37,563 nucleotides of DNA, taken from positions 1 through 37,563 of the forward strand of contig DJQV01000007.1 of the NCBI GenBank assembly GCA_002438805.1, in the 5' to 3' direction. The position numbers and the translations under genes were made by a program. Below, piece by piece: positions 23,587 to 30,050 of the stretch; the stretch's first letter is position 1; each line of letters starts with the position of its first letter. The stretch comes from Bacteroidales bacterium UBA6377. Its GTDB lineage: Bacteria > Bacteroidota > Bacteroidia > Bacteroidales > UBA932. The notes beneath the pieces were generated by a model. That model made no database searches. It was not told the origin of the DNA and saw only the letters and a program-made list of their open reading frames with translations.

Positions 23587-25827
23587 TCAGTCTGTAACGT
23601 CTTCCGCGAAAGTCCAAGTTTCTGGAAGGCAGAGCGCCGTTTTAGTAGCGTCAAGTAATCCGCTTCTTATATGCAGTGTGCCGTTTTTCGCTGTTCCAGT
23701 CAGCCAATCGCTGAAGGAGTTAAACTTTGTGTCAAAGTCTTGGACATATAGAGTAACTTCATCTATTGTTTTGCAACTCATGAACATCCCGGCGCAACAC
23801 CCCTCGGCCATTTTTTGGGCCATCAACTTTGGAGCTTTAGTTAGAGAGCTGCATCCATTGAACATTCTATAATAGCAATTCTCTTTAAGTTCTGTCGCAG
23901 GAAGGGATTCCGGGCCAGTTTCCATATTTTTACAACCTGAAAACATCTGCTGGTAGCCGTATTTCTTCACTTCTGTTGCCGGCAGCGCCGGCGCTTTTTT
24001 CAGAGCGGTACAGTTAGCAAACATCCGCTGATAACTGCCCTCATGAACCACAACAGCTTTGAGTTCCGGAGCAGAAGATAAATTCTCGCATCCGTTAAAC
24101 ATATCCTGATAACAATAATCAGCGAGCGTTGTTGCCGGAAGTTTTGGTGCGGCAGTAAGTTTTTTGCAGTAAGAGAACATTCCATCGCAGTTATAACCAA
24201 CGCCATTATTATTAGTTTCAAAAGTTTCGATACACAGGTCTGTCACCTTTGACAGATTGTGGCACCCATAAAACATTTTTTGCATTCCGTATGCACCGAC
24301 AGTTTTGGCTGAAATCCGCGGCATTACTTCAAGTAAAGTACAGCCGTTGAACATATTATTATATGCATTGTATGGAACCTTTTCAGCAGGCAAATCAGGG
24401 GCATTTCCCAATAAAGTACAGCCGTAGAACATAGAACTATAGCAACTCTCTGCAAGTGCTGTAGCGGGAAGTGCAGGAGCAGTTGTCAGGCCGGTACAGC
24501 CGTAGAACATACTTTCATAGCAGGTATTTGCAAGTACAGTAGCAGGAAGTGCAGGAGCAATTTCCAGACTGGTACAGCCCTTGAACATCTTAAAATAGCA
24601 GCCCTTTGACAAGTTTTTCGACGGGAGGTCCGGAGCTGAAGTCAAGGCTGAACATCCCTCGAACAAATTTGAAAATTTGGCGTTTTCGGTGTCTGCAGTG
24701 GCGTAGTTTTCCCAGTCAATGAGAGTGCGGATGTCACCTTTGCAACTTACCGGCACATTGTTTTCAGTAAAACTGATTGTAGCGCTTATGCCGTTGTAAC
24801 AAGTTCCACTCGTATTCTTATTCTTATCATTTCCCCCACGAAGCCTCAAACTTCCTTTTGAGCCGCCGAATTCAACTTCAGTGTTAGCCTTGACACTTTG
24901 CCAATCGGAATCTCCGACAGAATAGTAGAGGTAAAAGAAGTCTTGCGAGATTTTGAACTTCTGCGTGGCATCCGCCATGAATGTGATGTAAGGATATTCT
25001 CCTCCCTCCACCTCGCCGAGGTTGGTTACATAATTGCGCTTGATTGTCAGAGGCTTATCCGAAGTTTTGCAGGTGTTCTGTCTGTCAGAGGCAGTAAAGG
25101 TCAGGCTGAAACTTTCCATTTCTGCCGGGAAAATGGCGATGTAGTAGGTCTTGCCGGCCTCGATGTCTCCAGATATGGAGACGCTGCTTGAAGCCTTATC
25201 TTTGACCGAGGCCACTGGCAAACCTTCGTTGTTCATGGTGATGTCTGCTGTTCCTGCAAGCGCGGCTGAACTCGTGCCGGTGAGGGTAATCTTCTTACAT
25301 GAGACTGCAGGGGTCAACTTCACAAAGCCCACTATGTTCTTGAAACTCAGATTTGTGCTTCCGTCTCCGGTGGTACCCGTCATCAAGGCCGCCTCCGGGT
25401 CGAATGAGCCGGGCACTGCCGTCTGTTCGCTTTTCAGAACCACTCCTTTCAGGGTTGTAATATTAAAGGCCGTGTGTAAGGTCACGTCCTTCTGATAAGG
25501 GTAGAGTGCCGTGTAGCTCGTCGCCAGGCTGGCTTCTTCGCTCTCGAACTTTCCCGTTGTGGTGCTGGCACCTTCTGTCAGAGTAAACTTGACATTCTTT
25601 CCTTCACCGTCTATCACCGTGATTGCGTCATCCTTGATCCAGTTGATGAGTTTGCTGTTTTCCGAACTGATTTCGGCCTTGGTACCGGTGTTCTCCTGGT
25701 AGGCTGTCAATGTCACAGTGGTGTTGCCGGACAGGGTCTTTTCTGGAGAGCATAGGTTTTCTTTGGCACAGCCTGCAAGCCCGAGCAGGGCCGCGAGTGC
25801 CATTGTCGCTTTTGTGATTGCCTTCAT
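23587..25827 (-). CDS. Surface lipoprotein with fimbrillin-like N-terminus and BspA-type repeats
   Basis: A 746-residue protein. The signal peptide ends in a LLGLAGC lipobox. The first part (about 20-290) resembles fimbrillin-family lipoproteins: LTAYQENTGTKAEI, YTALYPYQKDV, YYIAIFPAEMESFSLTF, then KPLTIKRNYVTNLGEV. A linking domain (about 290-385) contains SLRLRGGN and ISFTENNVPVSCKGD. From about residue 385 come 11-12 tandem repeats of roughly 26 residues, each with MF-x-GC, a Leu, AP-x-LPA and CY, a BspA-like leucine-rich surface repeat. A C-terminal cap (DWLTGTAKNGTLHI) follows. The start at 25827 is chosen because it begins the signal peptide and lies 13 bases after the stop of the small upstream ORF. 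Likely role: adhesion or binding at the cell surface. No carbohydrate enzyme domain is visible. Confidence 0.88.
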   Translation of the reverse strand: MKAITKATMALAALLGLAGCAKENLCSPEKTLSGNTTVTLTAYQENTGTKAEISSENSKLINWIKDDAITVIDGEGKNVKFTLTEGASTTTGKFESEEASLATSYTALYPYQKDVTLHTAFNITTLKGVVLKSEQTAVPGSFDPEAALMTGTTGDGSTNLSFKNIVGFVKLTPAVSCKKITLTGTSSAALAGTADITMNNEGLPVASVKDKASSSVSISGDIEAGKTYYIAIFPAEMESFSLTFTASDRQNTCKTSDKPLTIKRNYVTNLGEVEGGEYPYITFMADATQKFKISQDFFYLYYSVGDSDWQSVKANTEVEFGGSKGSLRLRGGNDKNKNTSGTCYNGISATISFTENNVPVSCKGDIRTLIDWENYATADTENAKFSNLFEGCSALTSAPDLPSKNLSKGCYFKMFKGCTSLEIAPALPATVLANTCYESMFYGCTGLTTAPALPATALAESCYSSMFYGCTLLGNAPDLPAEKVPYNAYNNMFNGCTLLEVMPRISAKTVGAYGMQKMFYGCHNLSKVTDLCIETFETNNNGVGYNCDGMFSYCKKLTAAPKLPATTLADYCYQDMFNGCENLSSAPELKAVVVHEGSYQRMFANCTALKKAPALPATEVKKYGYQQMFSGCKNMETGPESLPATELKENCYYRMFNGCSSLTKAPKLMAQKMAEGCCAGMFMSCKTIDEVTLYVQDFDTKFNSFSDWLTGTAKNGTLHIRSGLLDATKTALCLPETWTFAEDVTD

Positions 25828-25840
25828 GATTTCCTGCTGA

Positions 25841-25972
25841 TTACCAATTGAATGTTTCTTCATTCAGATTTTCAGTGTTCATACTGCAGTTGAGGAGCAC
25901 GCTTTGCTCCAGTTCAATGTTCTGGACTTCCACGACGGGAGGCAGGTAAGGTTTAATGGAATTGTTTTTCAT
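25841..25972 (-). CDS. Small 43-residue protein upstream of the fimbrillin/BspA-like gene
   Basis: A short open frame starting MKNNSIKPYLPPVVEVQNIE and ending ETFNW. It has its own ATG just downstream of a promoter and ends 13 bases before the signal-peptide start of the large lipoprotein gene, so the two are cotranscribed. Small proteins of this style, with a Pro-rich start and VEVxxIELEQ core, are familiar before fimbrillin-like genes in Bacteroidetes, but I do not know a function. It has no signal peptide or membrane helix. It may be a leader peptide or a processed peptide. Confidence 0.65.
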   Translation of the reverse strand: MKNNSIKPYLPPVVEVQNIELEQSVLLNCSMNTENLNEETFNW

Positions 25973-25999
25973 TTGTAAATTAATGCTTTAAAAATTTTA

Positions 26000-26031
26000 C
26001 AAATATACCCCCCCCCATTTGGATTTTGCAA
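26000..26031 (-). promoter_or_regulatory. Promoter of the small ORF and BspA-like gene
   Basis: On the minus strand, TTGC (26028-26031) and TATATTTG (26000-26007) are separated by 20 bases, the Bacteroidetes spacing. A run of nine C (nine G on the transcribed sense) fills part of the spacer. Such homopolymer runs vary in length by slippage, and a change here would alter the -33/-7 distance, which suggests possible phase-variable expression. Confidence 0.55.
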
Positions 26032-26295
26032 GAGTAAGTTTTGTCCGGCCGTTGATTCCTCGACCAGATCCGCATACGGCAGCTCGCTCGCAGATATAAA
26101 ATGTGGCAAGAACAAGGAGCGCATCCCTCTACCGCGAGGCCTTCGGCTTTGCCGTCCCTGAAGGTTGCGGAACCGGATACAAATCCAGAAGAAAGGTCTC
26201 TCCGAAGCACCGTGGACGCCCAGCAAAGGCGAAGACAGTCAAACTTGAGGGTTAATTGTACAAAATTGTGTTAAATTCACCTGCTATCAACGGTA
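26032..26295. other. Intergenic region with no recognised gene
   Basis: Between the promoter of the small ORF and the GNAT stop there are about 260 bases with GC content higher than the flanks. Both minus-strand frames are open for more than 70 codons but lack a credible ATG and ribosome-binding site, and I recognise neither translation. Several near-repeats (GCAAAGCCGAAG- and GCAAAGGCGAAG-like) are visible. It could be a dispersed non-coding repeat; no firm call. Confidence 0.3.
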
Positions 26296-26946
26296 TTAGC
26301 GCATCTGTTGATTGAGAACAACCAAATCGAAAAACATCAGTCTTGTCCTGCAGTCCTGCACATCACTGCTATGGCCACTTATCAAATGTTCAAGTTCCTC
26401 TTCGTCAGAAGCGAACAAGAACTCAAAGCCATTCCTCTTGTAATACTCAATCACATCCGGACTATTCAACGCATCGACTATCAAATACCTGCTTGAGGAA
26501 TTATTGTCTGGATCAATTGCTATCGTCTTGATGAGGTTCATCATTTCATCAGCGATGTTGTAGCCGAAAGTCTTATGTCCAAAGCCGTCGAACACACATA
26601 ACTCGCCAATCAGTATCGCCGGATACTGGAAGCGACGTTTGGCATTCGGAATTGAACGGTTAAGACGATTTCGCCTATTATTTGGAAGAATGTCTGTGCG
26701 TAAAGACGAATTGGACAAAGAAAAAGCGCAGACCATTTTCGGTCGTGTCGTATTGTCTTTTTCGTCTGTAAAGAAACAATGGGTTGTTCCCATCATCTCC
26801 AACCTATAATCACGATAATTGCCTGGCGTATTGTCATGAAAAAACGAATCAATGTCAGCGTTTTTACTGCAAGTATACGTCTGACATTGATTAATGATTT
26901 CTGATGTTAATCTGCCGAACCGGCAGTTATCCAATAGATACCCCAC
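26296..26946 (-). CDS. GNAT-fold acetyltransferase, possible toxin
   Basis: A 216-residue protein with a GNAT-like core in its second half: YPAILIGELCVFDGFGHKTF, then FGYNIADEMMNLIKTIAIDP (the acetyl-CoA-binding beta4-alpha3 area) and RYLIVDALNSPDVIEYYKRN, then NGFEFLF (the classic 'N-x-P-x-x-xx-Y-x-x-x-GF' end of GNATs). The start is a GTG at 26946, three bases after the stop of a small upstream gene. The compact two-gene layout with a small partner resembles TacT/AtaT-type toxin pairs that acetylate charged tRNA, but the pyrophosphate-loop motif (R/Q-x-x-G-x-G/A) is not obvious, so acetyltransferase activity is uncertain. Base composition is AT-richer than surrounding core genes. Confidence 0.65.
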   Translation of the reverse strand: MGYLLDNCRFGRLTSEIINQCQTYTCSKNADIDSFFHDNTPGNYRDYRLEMMGTTHCFFTDEKDNTTRPKMVCAFSLSNSSLRTDILPNNRRNRLNRSIPNAKRRFQYPAILIGELCVFDGFGHKTFGYNIADEMMNLIKTIAIDPDNNSSSRYLIVDALNSPDVIEYYKRNGFEFLFASDEEELEHLISGHSSDVQDCRTRLMFFDLVVLNQQMR

Positions 26947-26949
26947 GAT

Positions 26950-27111
26950 TTACTTATTCCCCTCTTTCTTTTTCAATATTGCGTAAGAATTGGCTGCCTC
27001 CTTAGAAAAATCTACAGAGGCGCGTCTGCGAAGGTTTTCTTCGGACATCTTGACGAAGCGTTCAGCTGCTGAACCTCTTAACGTCGGGATTGCTTTTACA
27101 TATACAGCCAT
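26950..27111 (-). CDS. Small putative antitoxin upstream of the GNAT gene
   Basis: A 53-residue protein starting MAVYVKAIPTLRGSAAERFV and ending in a lysine-rich tail. It has a central charged helical region and a C-terminal SVDFSKEAANSYAILKKK helix. It is translated from a short leader, followed three bases later by the GNAT gene, and lies downstream of a promoter overlapped by an inverted repeat. Small conserved ORFs of this form directly precede GNAT-like genes in Bacteroidetes. The antitoxin role is inferred from position and the operator-like repeat. Confidence 0.7.
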   Translation of the reverse strand: MAVYVKAIPTLRGSAAERFVKMSEENLRRRASVDFSKEAANSYAILKKKEGNK

Positions 27112-27127
27112 AACAAACTCATTTCTG

Positions 27128-27187
27128 CAAATTTACATATTTTTTCTAACAACTGACATCCTTCTATGTTTTTTTGTCGGTTGTTAG
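27128..27187 (-). promoter_or_regulatory. Promoter and operator-like inverted repeat of the GNAT pair
   Basis: TAAATTTG on the minus strand (27128-27135) is a -7 element 17 bases from the small ORF start. Upstream, CTAACAACTGACA (27146-27158) and TGTCGGTTGTTAG (27175-27187) form a 13-base inverted repeat with one mismatch and a 16-base spacer. It covers the -33 region, as expected of an autoregulatory antitoxin site. Confidence 0.5.
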
Positions 27188-27345
27188 CATTCATTGATTC
27201 TTCAATATTTATTCCAGACTGGAAAACGGCAACTCGCATTCTTCTCGGGTCCTGATTGTAATCTTGTACAGCCATTCCGTCTTCAGTATTCCGTTGTAAA
27301 CCCCTGTCAACATTCCCAAGGTAGGGGAAAATGCTATGAATAAAG

Positions 27346-27377
27346 AAAAAAGCCTCAAGCAGTGCTGTGCTTGAGGC
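27346..27377 (-). terminator. Terminator after tRNA-Ala
   Basis: On the minus strand a 10-base perfect stem (arms 27352-27361 and 27368-27377) is followed by a run of six T. It lies 16 bases past the tRNA 3' end. Confidence 0.85.
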
Positions 27378-27392
27378 TCTTACGATGTCTTG

Positions 27393-27465
27393 TGGAGCAT
27401 AGGAGAATCGAACTCCTGACCTTTTGAATGCCATTCAAACGCTCTACCAACTGAGCTAATACCCC
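27393..27465 (-). tRNA. tRNA-Ala(GGC)
   Basis: A 73-base tRNA on the minus strand. The acceptor stem GGGGTAT pairs with ATGCTCC (two G-U pairs) and the discriminator base is A. The D-arm reads GCTCAGTTGGTAGAGC, the anticodon loop ATGGCAT with anticodon GGC, and the T-arm AGGAGTTCGATTCTCCT. The 3' CCA is not encoded. It is flanked by its own promoter and terminator and so is a single-tRNA transcription unit. Confidence 0.97.
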
Positions 27466-27476
27466 GAATTCGGGTG

Positions 27477-27506
27477 CAAATATAGTGAAAATATCTTTCT
27501 CCGCAA
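27477..27506 (-). promoter_or_regulatory. Promoter of tRNA-Ala
   Basis: On the minus strand, TTG (27504-27506), exactly 19 bases, then TATATTTG (27477-27484): a textbook Bacteroidetes promoter 12 bases upstream of the tRNA 5' end. Confidence 0.8.
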
Positions 27507-27530
27507 GTGAAATCGCGCTATCTTCGCGGC

Positions 27531-28190
27531 ATGAAATGGAAACTTGTCATTTTTGATCTTGACGGGACGCTGATCGACACCATAGCCGATCTCGGCACAG
27601 CCGTCAACCACGCCCTCACCCTGCACGGGCTTCCGCAGCATACGATAGAGGAATACAAATACATGGTCGGCAACGGTGTCCGCAATCTGGTGTGGCGCGC
27701 CATGCCAGAGTCCCTTAAGGGTGACACACAGCTCCTTGATGCTCTTCTCGCGGATTTTCTGAAATATTATCAGGCCCACATCACTGATCATTCCAGACCT
27801 TATGGCGGTATGCCGCAACTGCTGTCCGACCTTCAGCGCGAAGGCATCAAGATGGCGGTAGCCTCCAACAAGTTCATAGCCGGCACGCGGGCTCTGATAG
27901 ACCGCTTCTTTCCCGATATCCGATTCGTGTCAGTGCTCGGAGGCAGGGAAGGGGTGCCTCTTAAACCCGACCCTCAGGTGGTTGCGGAAATTGTCAAGGC
28001 CGCCGGAGCCAGAGTGGAAGAAACCGTGATGGTGGGGGATTCCGCGACCGACACCTCCACAGCCTCCAACGGCGGCATCCGCAGCATCGGTGTCACCTGG
28101 GGCTTCCGTCCCGAGGATGCCGCCCGCACTGCGGATTACGTGGCGGACACCGTGGAGCAGCTCCGCTCGCTTCTCCTGACGCAGGCCTGA
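27531..28190 (+). CDS. HAD-family hydrolase, phosphoglycolate phosphatase-like
   Basis: A 219-residue HAD phosphatase. Motif I FDLDGTLIDT (nucleophile Asp and acid Asp), motif II MAVASNK, motif III Lys in LKPDP and motif IV MVGDSATD are all present, with a C1 helical cap. The nearest well-known relatives are Gph phosphoglycolate phosphatases, but HAD substrate preference cannot be read from motifs. The start at 27531 begins MKWKLVIFDLDGTL; a TATCTTCG -7-like element ends only four bases upstream, suggesting a leaderless or very short-leader mRNA. It is convergent with the permease gene, three bases apart. Confidence 0.92.
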   Translation: MKWKLVIFDLDGTLIDTIADLGTAVNHALTLHGLPQHTIEEYKYMVGNGVRNLVWRAMPESLKGDTQLLDALLADFLKYYQAHITDHSRPYGGMPQLLSDLQREGIKMAVASNKFIAGTRALIDRFFPDIRFVSVLGGREGVPLKPDPQVVAEIVKAAGARVEETVMVGDSATDTSTASNGGIRSIGVTWGFRPEDAARTADYVADTVEQLRSLLLTQA

Positions 28191-28193
28191 CCG

Positions 28194-28988
28194 CTATTGT
28201 CTCTGACGGACAAACAGGAACGCCGTCAGCGGCAGGGCGATGATGGCCATGGTGGCGCTGATCGGCAGGTAGATGCCGAAACTGACATATTCCACCACCA
28301 GATATGTGATGAGCAGCAGTCCGATCCCCATCGCTGAAGAGAGGAGGTAGTGCCTGCGGATGTCAGTGCTCTTGCATATCACACGGCTCAGATTCGGCAC
28401 CCCGAGCGATATGAACCCTATCGGCCCGCAGATGCTCACGGCCGAAGTCACGAGAAACATTATCATCAGCAGGCTCACCGCCTTGCGGGTGTTGGACAGC
28501 TCGATCTCTCCAAGAAAATGCCGGGTTAGATCCCGGTGTGTCCACAGCGCGGCTCCCAGTCCCACGGCGAAGAGCACGAGCGAGAACACTATGTCGCCTC
28601 CAGTCACTCCCTCCAGTCTGAAATTGGCCGCACCCCAGAGGTAGTATTGCTTGAGCAGGTCTCCGTTGGGGGCGTTGGTCACCACGATTGTGCCGAGAGA
28701 GCCGATGAAAGTGCCGAAAATGATGCCGAAGGTTATGAGGTTTTGTGTGGAGATGCGCAGTGTGACAAGAAAGCACACTAGTGTGCATATCAGGGTGCAG
28801 ATGAATGAGCCCACCGTGAGCGAGCACCAGCCGGACATCGTGGCCGCAGCGGCTCCAAGACAGGCGGCGGAGCCCAGCCCGAGGGAGTACACGTCCCCGA
28901 GCTGGTTGCGCCACAGATACTGCATCTGGATGCCGCCCACGGGGAGGGCAATCCCCGAGAGCAGCACATACAAGAGGCTGAGAATCAT
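28194..28988 (-). CDS. FecCD/BtuC-type ABC transporter permease, N-terminally short
   Basis: A 264-residue permease of the iron-siderophore/vitamin B12 family with about seven or eight hydrophobic segments. Conserved stretches include LLSGIALPVGGIQMQYLWRN, TFGIIFGTFIGSLG, LYLWGAANF-like QYYLWGAANF, and CGPIGFISLGVPNLSRVICK, then the C-terminal LPISATMAIIALPLTAFLFV. Typical family members have about 330-350 residues. Here the first transmembrane helix and the R-x-PR loop are missing: residue 1 corresponds to the second helix. Its ATG overlaps the btuG stop (ATGA), so the short form is built into the operon. Presumed role is inner-membrane B12 import with an ATPase encoded elsewhere; none lies downstream. 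It may also be a decayed gene. Confidence 0.8.
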   Translation of the reverse strand: MILSLLYVLLSGIALPVGGIQMQYLWRNQLGDVYSLGLGSAACLGAAAATMSGWCSLTVGSFICTLICTLVCFLVTLRISTQNLITFGIIFGTFIGSLGTIVVTNAPNGDLLKQYYLWGAANFRLEGVTGGDIVFSLVLFAVGLGAALWTHRDLTRHFLGEIELSNTRKAVSLLMIMFLVTSAVSICGPIGFISLGVPNLSRVICKSTDIRRHYLLSSAMGIGLLLITYLVVEYVSFGIYLPISATMAIIALPLTAFLFVRQRQ

Positions 28989-30049
28989 CGTGCAGCCACA
29001 GTTATCGGGTTGATCCCCTGTGAGTCGAACTTGTCGTAGAGCTTGCCGTCCGGAGAGAACAGGTAGACATCTCCGTTGGTCTTGTAGTCAGAGCAACCGA
29101 CCCATACATATCCGCCCGCAGCGGCGAGAGAATAGGCTTGCGGCAGGGTAGTGCCGTCGGTGACGAACTTTCCGAGTGCGGAGTTGGTCTTGGCATTGTG
29201 CTTATAGACAGTGCCGGGGAGAGGATTCCAGTTGCTGTCATAGCCTCCGCACATCACATAAAGCATTTCGTCTTCGAGGGCGATGGCGGTCGGGCTGCTG
29301 TATTCGAGGTCTGTGACCTTGAGGGTCTTGGCATCGAGAAGCTGGACTTTGGCCGGGTTGGCTCCGTAGTCCCCGAGGCTGAAGACATACACGTTGTCCC
29401 CGCAGGCTTCCATGGTGGCCGGGTTGATGTTCACCTCAACTTTGGATGTTTCCTTGAACGAGACAGGGTCCACCACGGAGACAGTCTTTTCGTAGTTTGG
29501 GTAATTGGCTCCGCCAGAATTGGATACGAATACCTTGCCGTCCGCCCAGGCACAGCCTTCCGGGCTTGCTCCCACCGCTGTGGTGCTGACGTTGTAGCCG
29601 TCGGGGTTGATCTCCCCGAGGTAGCCTTCATAATAGGTGACGTAGATGCGCCCGTTGCCGCCCTTGGCAAGGTAGCGTGGGGAGAGGACGGTGCCGTCAG
29701 GGAGGGTGGCCCGGATCTCTTTCTTGATCTTGAGGTCCTTGTCTGTGACGAAGATGAGCCTGGAGAGATTGACTGTGATGTAGACATCGTCCCCGTCCAC
29801 GAGGATGTCCTGAGCCGTGTCGCCGAGGGCTTTGCCGTTGACTGTGGAGAACATCTGGCCCACTGCCGTCTTCGTTTCCGTGTCGTAGAGGGTGATCTCT
29901 GAGTTGTTCATGCCCATGGAGCCGTTGTTGAGGACATAGCAGCCGGTGGCTTCTTCTTCCGTCTGTCCAGGGTTGAGAGGCTGTTTGTCGCAGGATGCTG
30001 CGGCGAGGGTGAGTGCGGCTGCAAGTGCCGCGTAAATGATTTTTTTCAT
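28985..30049 (-). CDS. btuG: BtuG-like surface beta-propeller lipoprotein for vitamin B12 capture
   Basis: A 354-residue lipoprotein with lipobox LAAASC (Cys20). The body is a seven-bladed-type beta-propeller of YncE/DUF5074 style: GCYVLNNGSMGMNNSEITLY, DTAQDILVDGDDVYITVN, GRIYVTYYEGYLGEI, GKVFVSNSGG, DNVYVFSLGDYGANPAKVQL and LPQAYSLAAAGGYVWVGCSD. In Bacteroides, BtuG proteins of this fold sit on the outer membrane, bind cobalamin tightly and pass it to BtuB. The gene follows btuB by one base and both lie downstream of a cobalamin riboswitch, which is strong context for this name. Exact ligand residues cannot be assigned by eye. Confidence 0.88.
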   Translation of the reverse strand: MKKIIYAALAAALTLAAASCDKQPLNPGQTEEEATGCYVLNNGSMGMNNSEITLYDTETKTAVGQMFSTVNGKALGDTAQDILVDGDDVYITVNLSRLIFVTDKDLKIKKEIRATLPDGTVLSPRYLAKGGNGRIYVTYYEGYLGEINPDGYNVSTTAVGASPEGCAWADGKVFVSNSGGANYPNYEKTVSVVDPVSFKETSKVEVNINPATMEACGDNVYVFSLGDYGANPAKVQLLDAKTLKVTDLEYSSPTAIALEDEMLYVMCGGYDSNWNPLPGTVYKHNAKTNSALGKFVTDGTTLPQAYSLAAAGGYVWVGCSDYKTNGDVYLFSPDGKLYDKFDSQGINPITVAAR

Positions 30050-30050
30050 T

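Noticed and set aside
27096..27434. 112-codon minus frame running from the tRNA through to the small antitoxin gene
   Set aside because: It starts inside tRNA-Ala, crosses its terminator and overlaps the antitoxin start in another frame; not a credible gene.
29138..29902. 254-codon plus-strand frame inside btuG
   Set aside because: Antisense shadow of the btuG lipoprotein gene; valine/glycine-rich translation without motifs.
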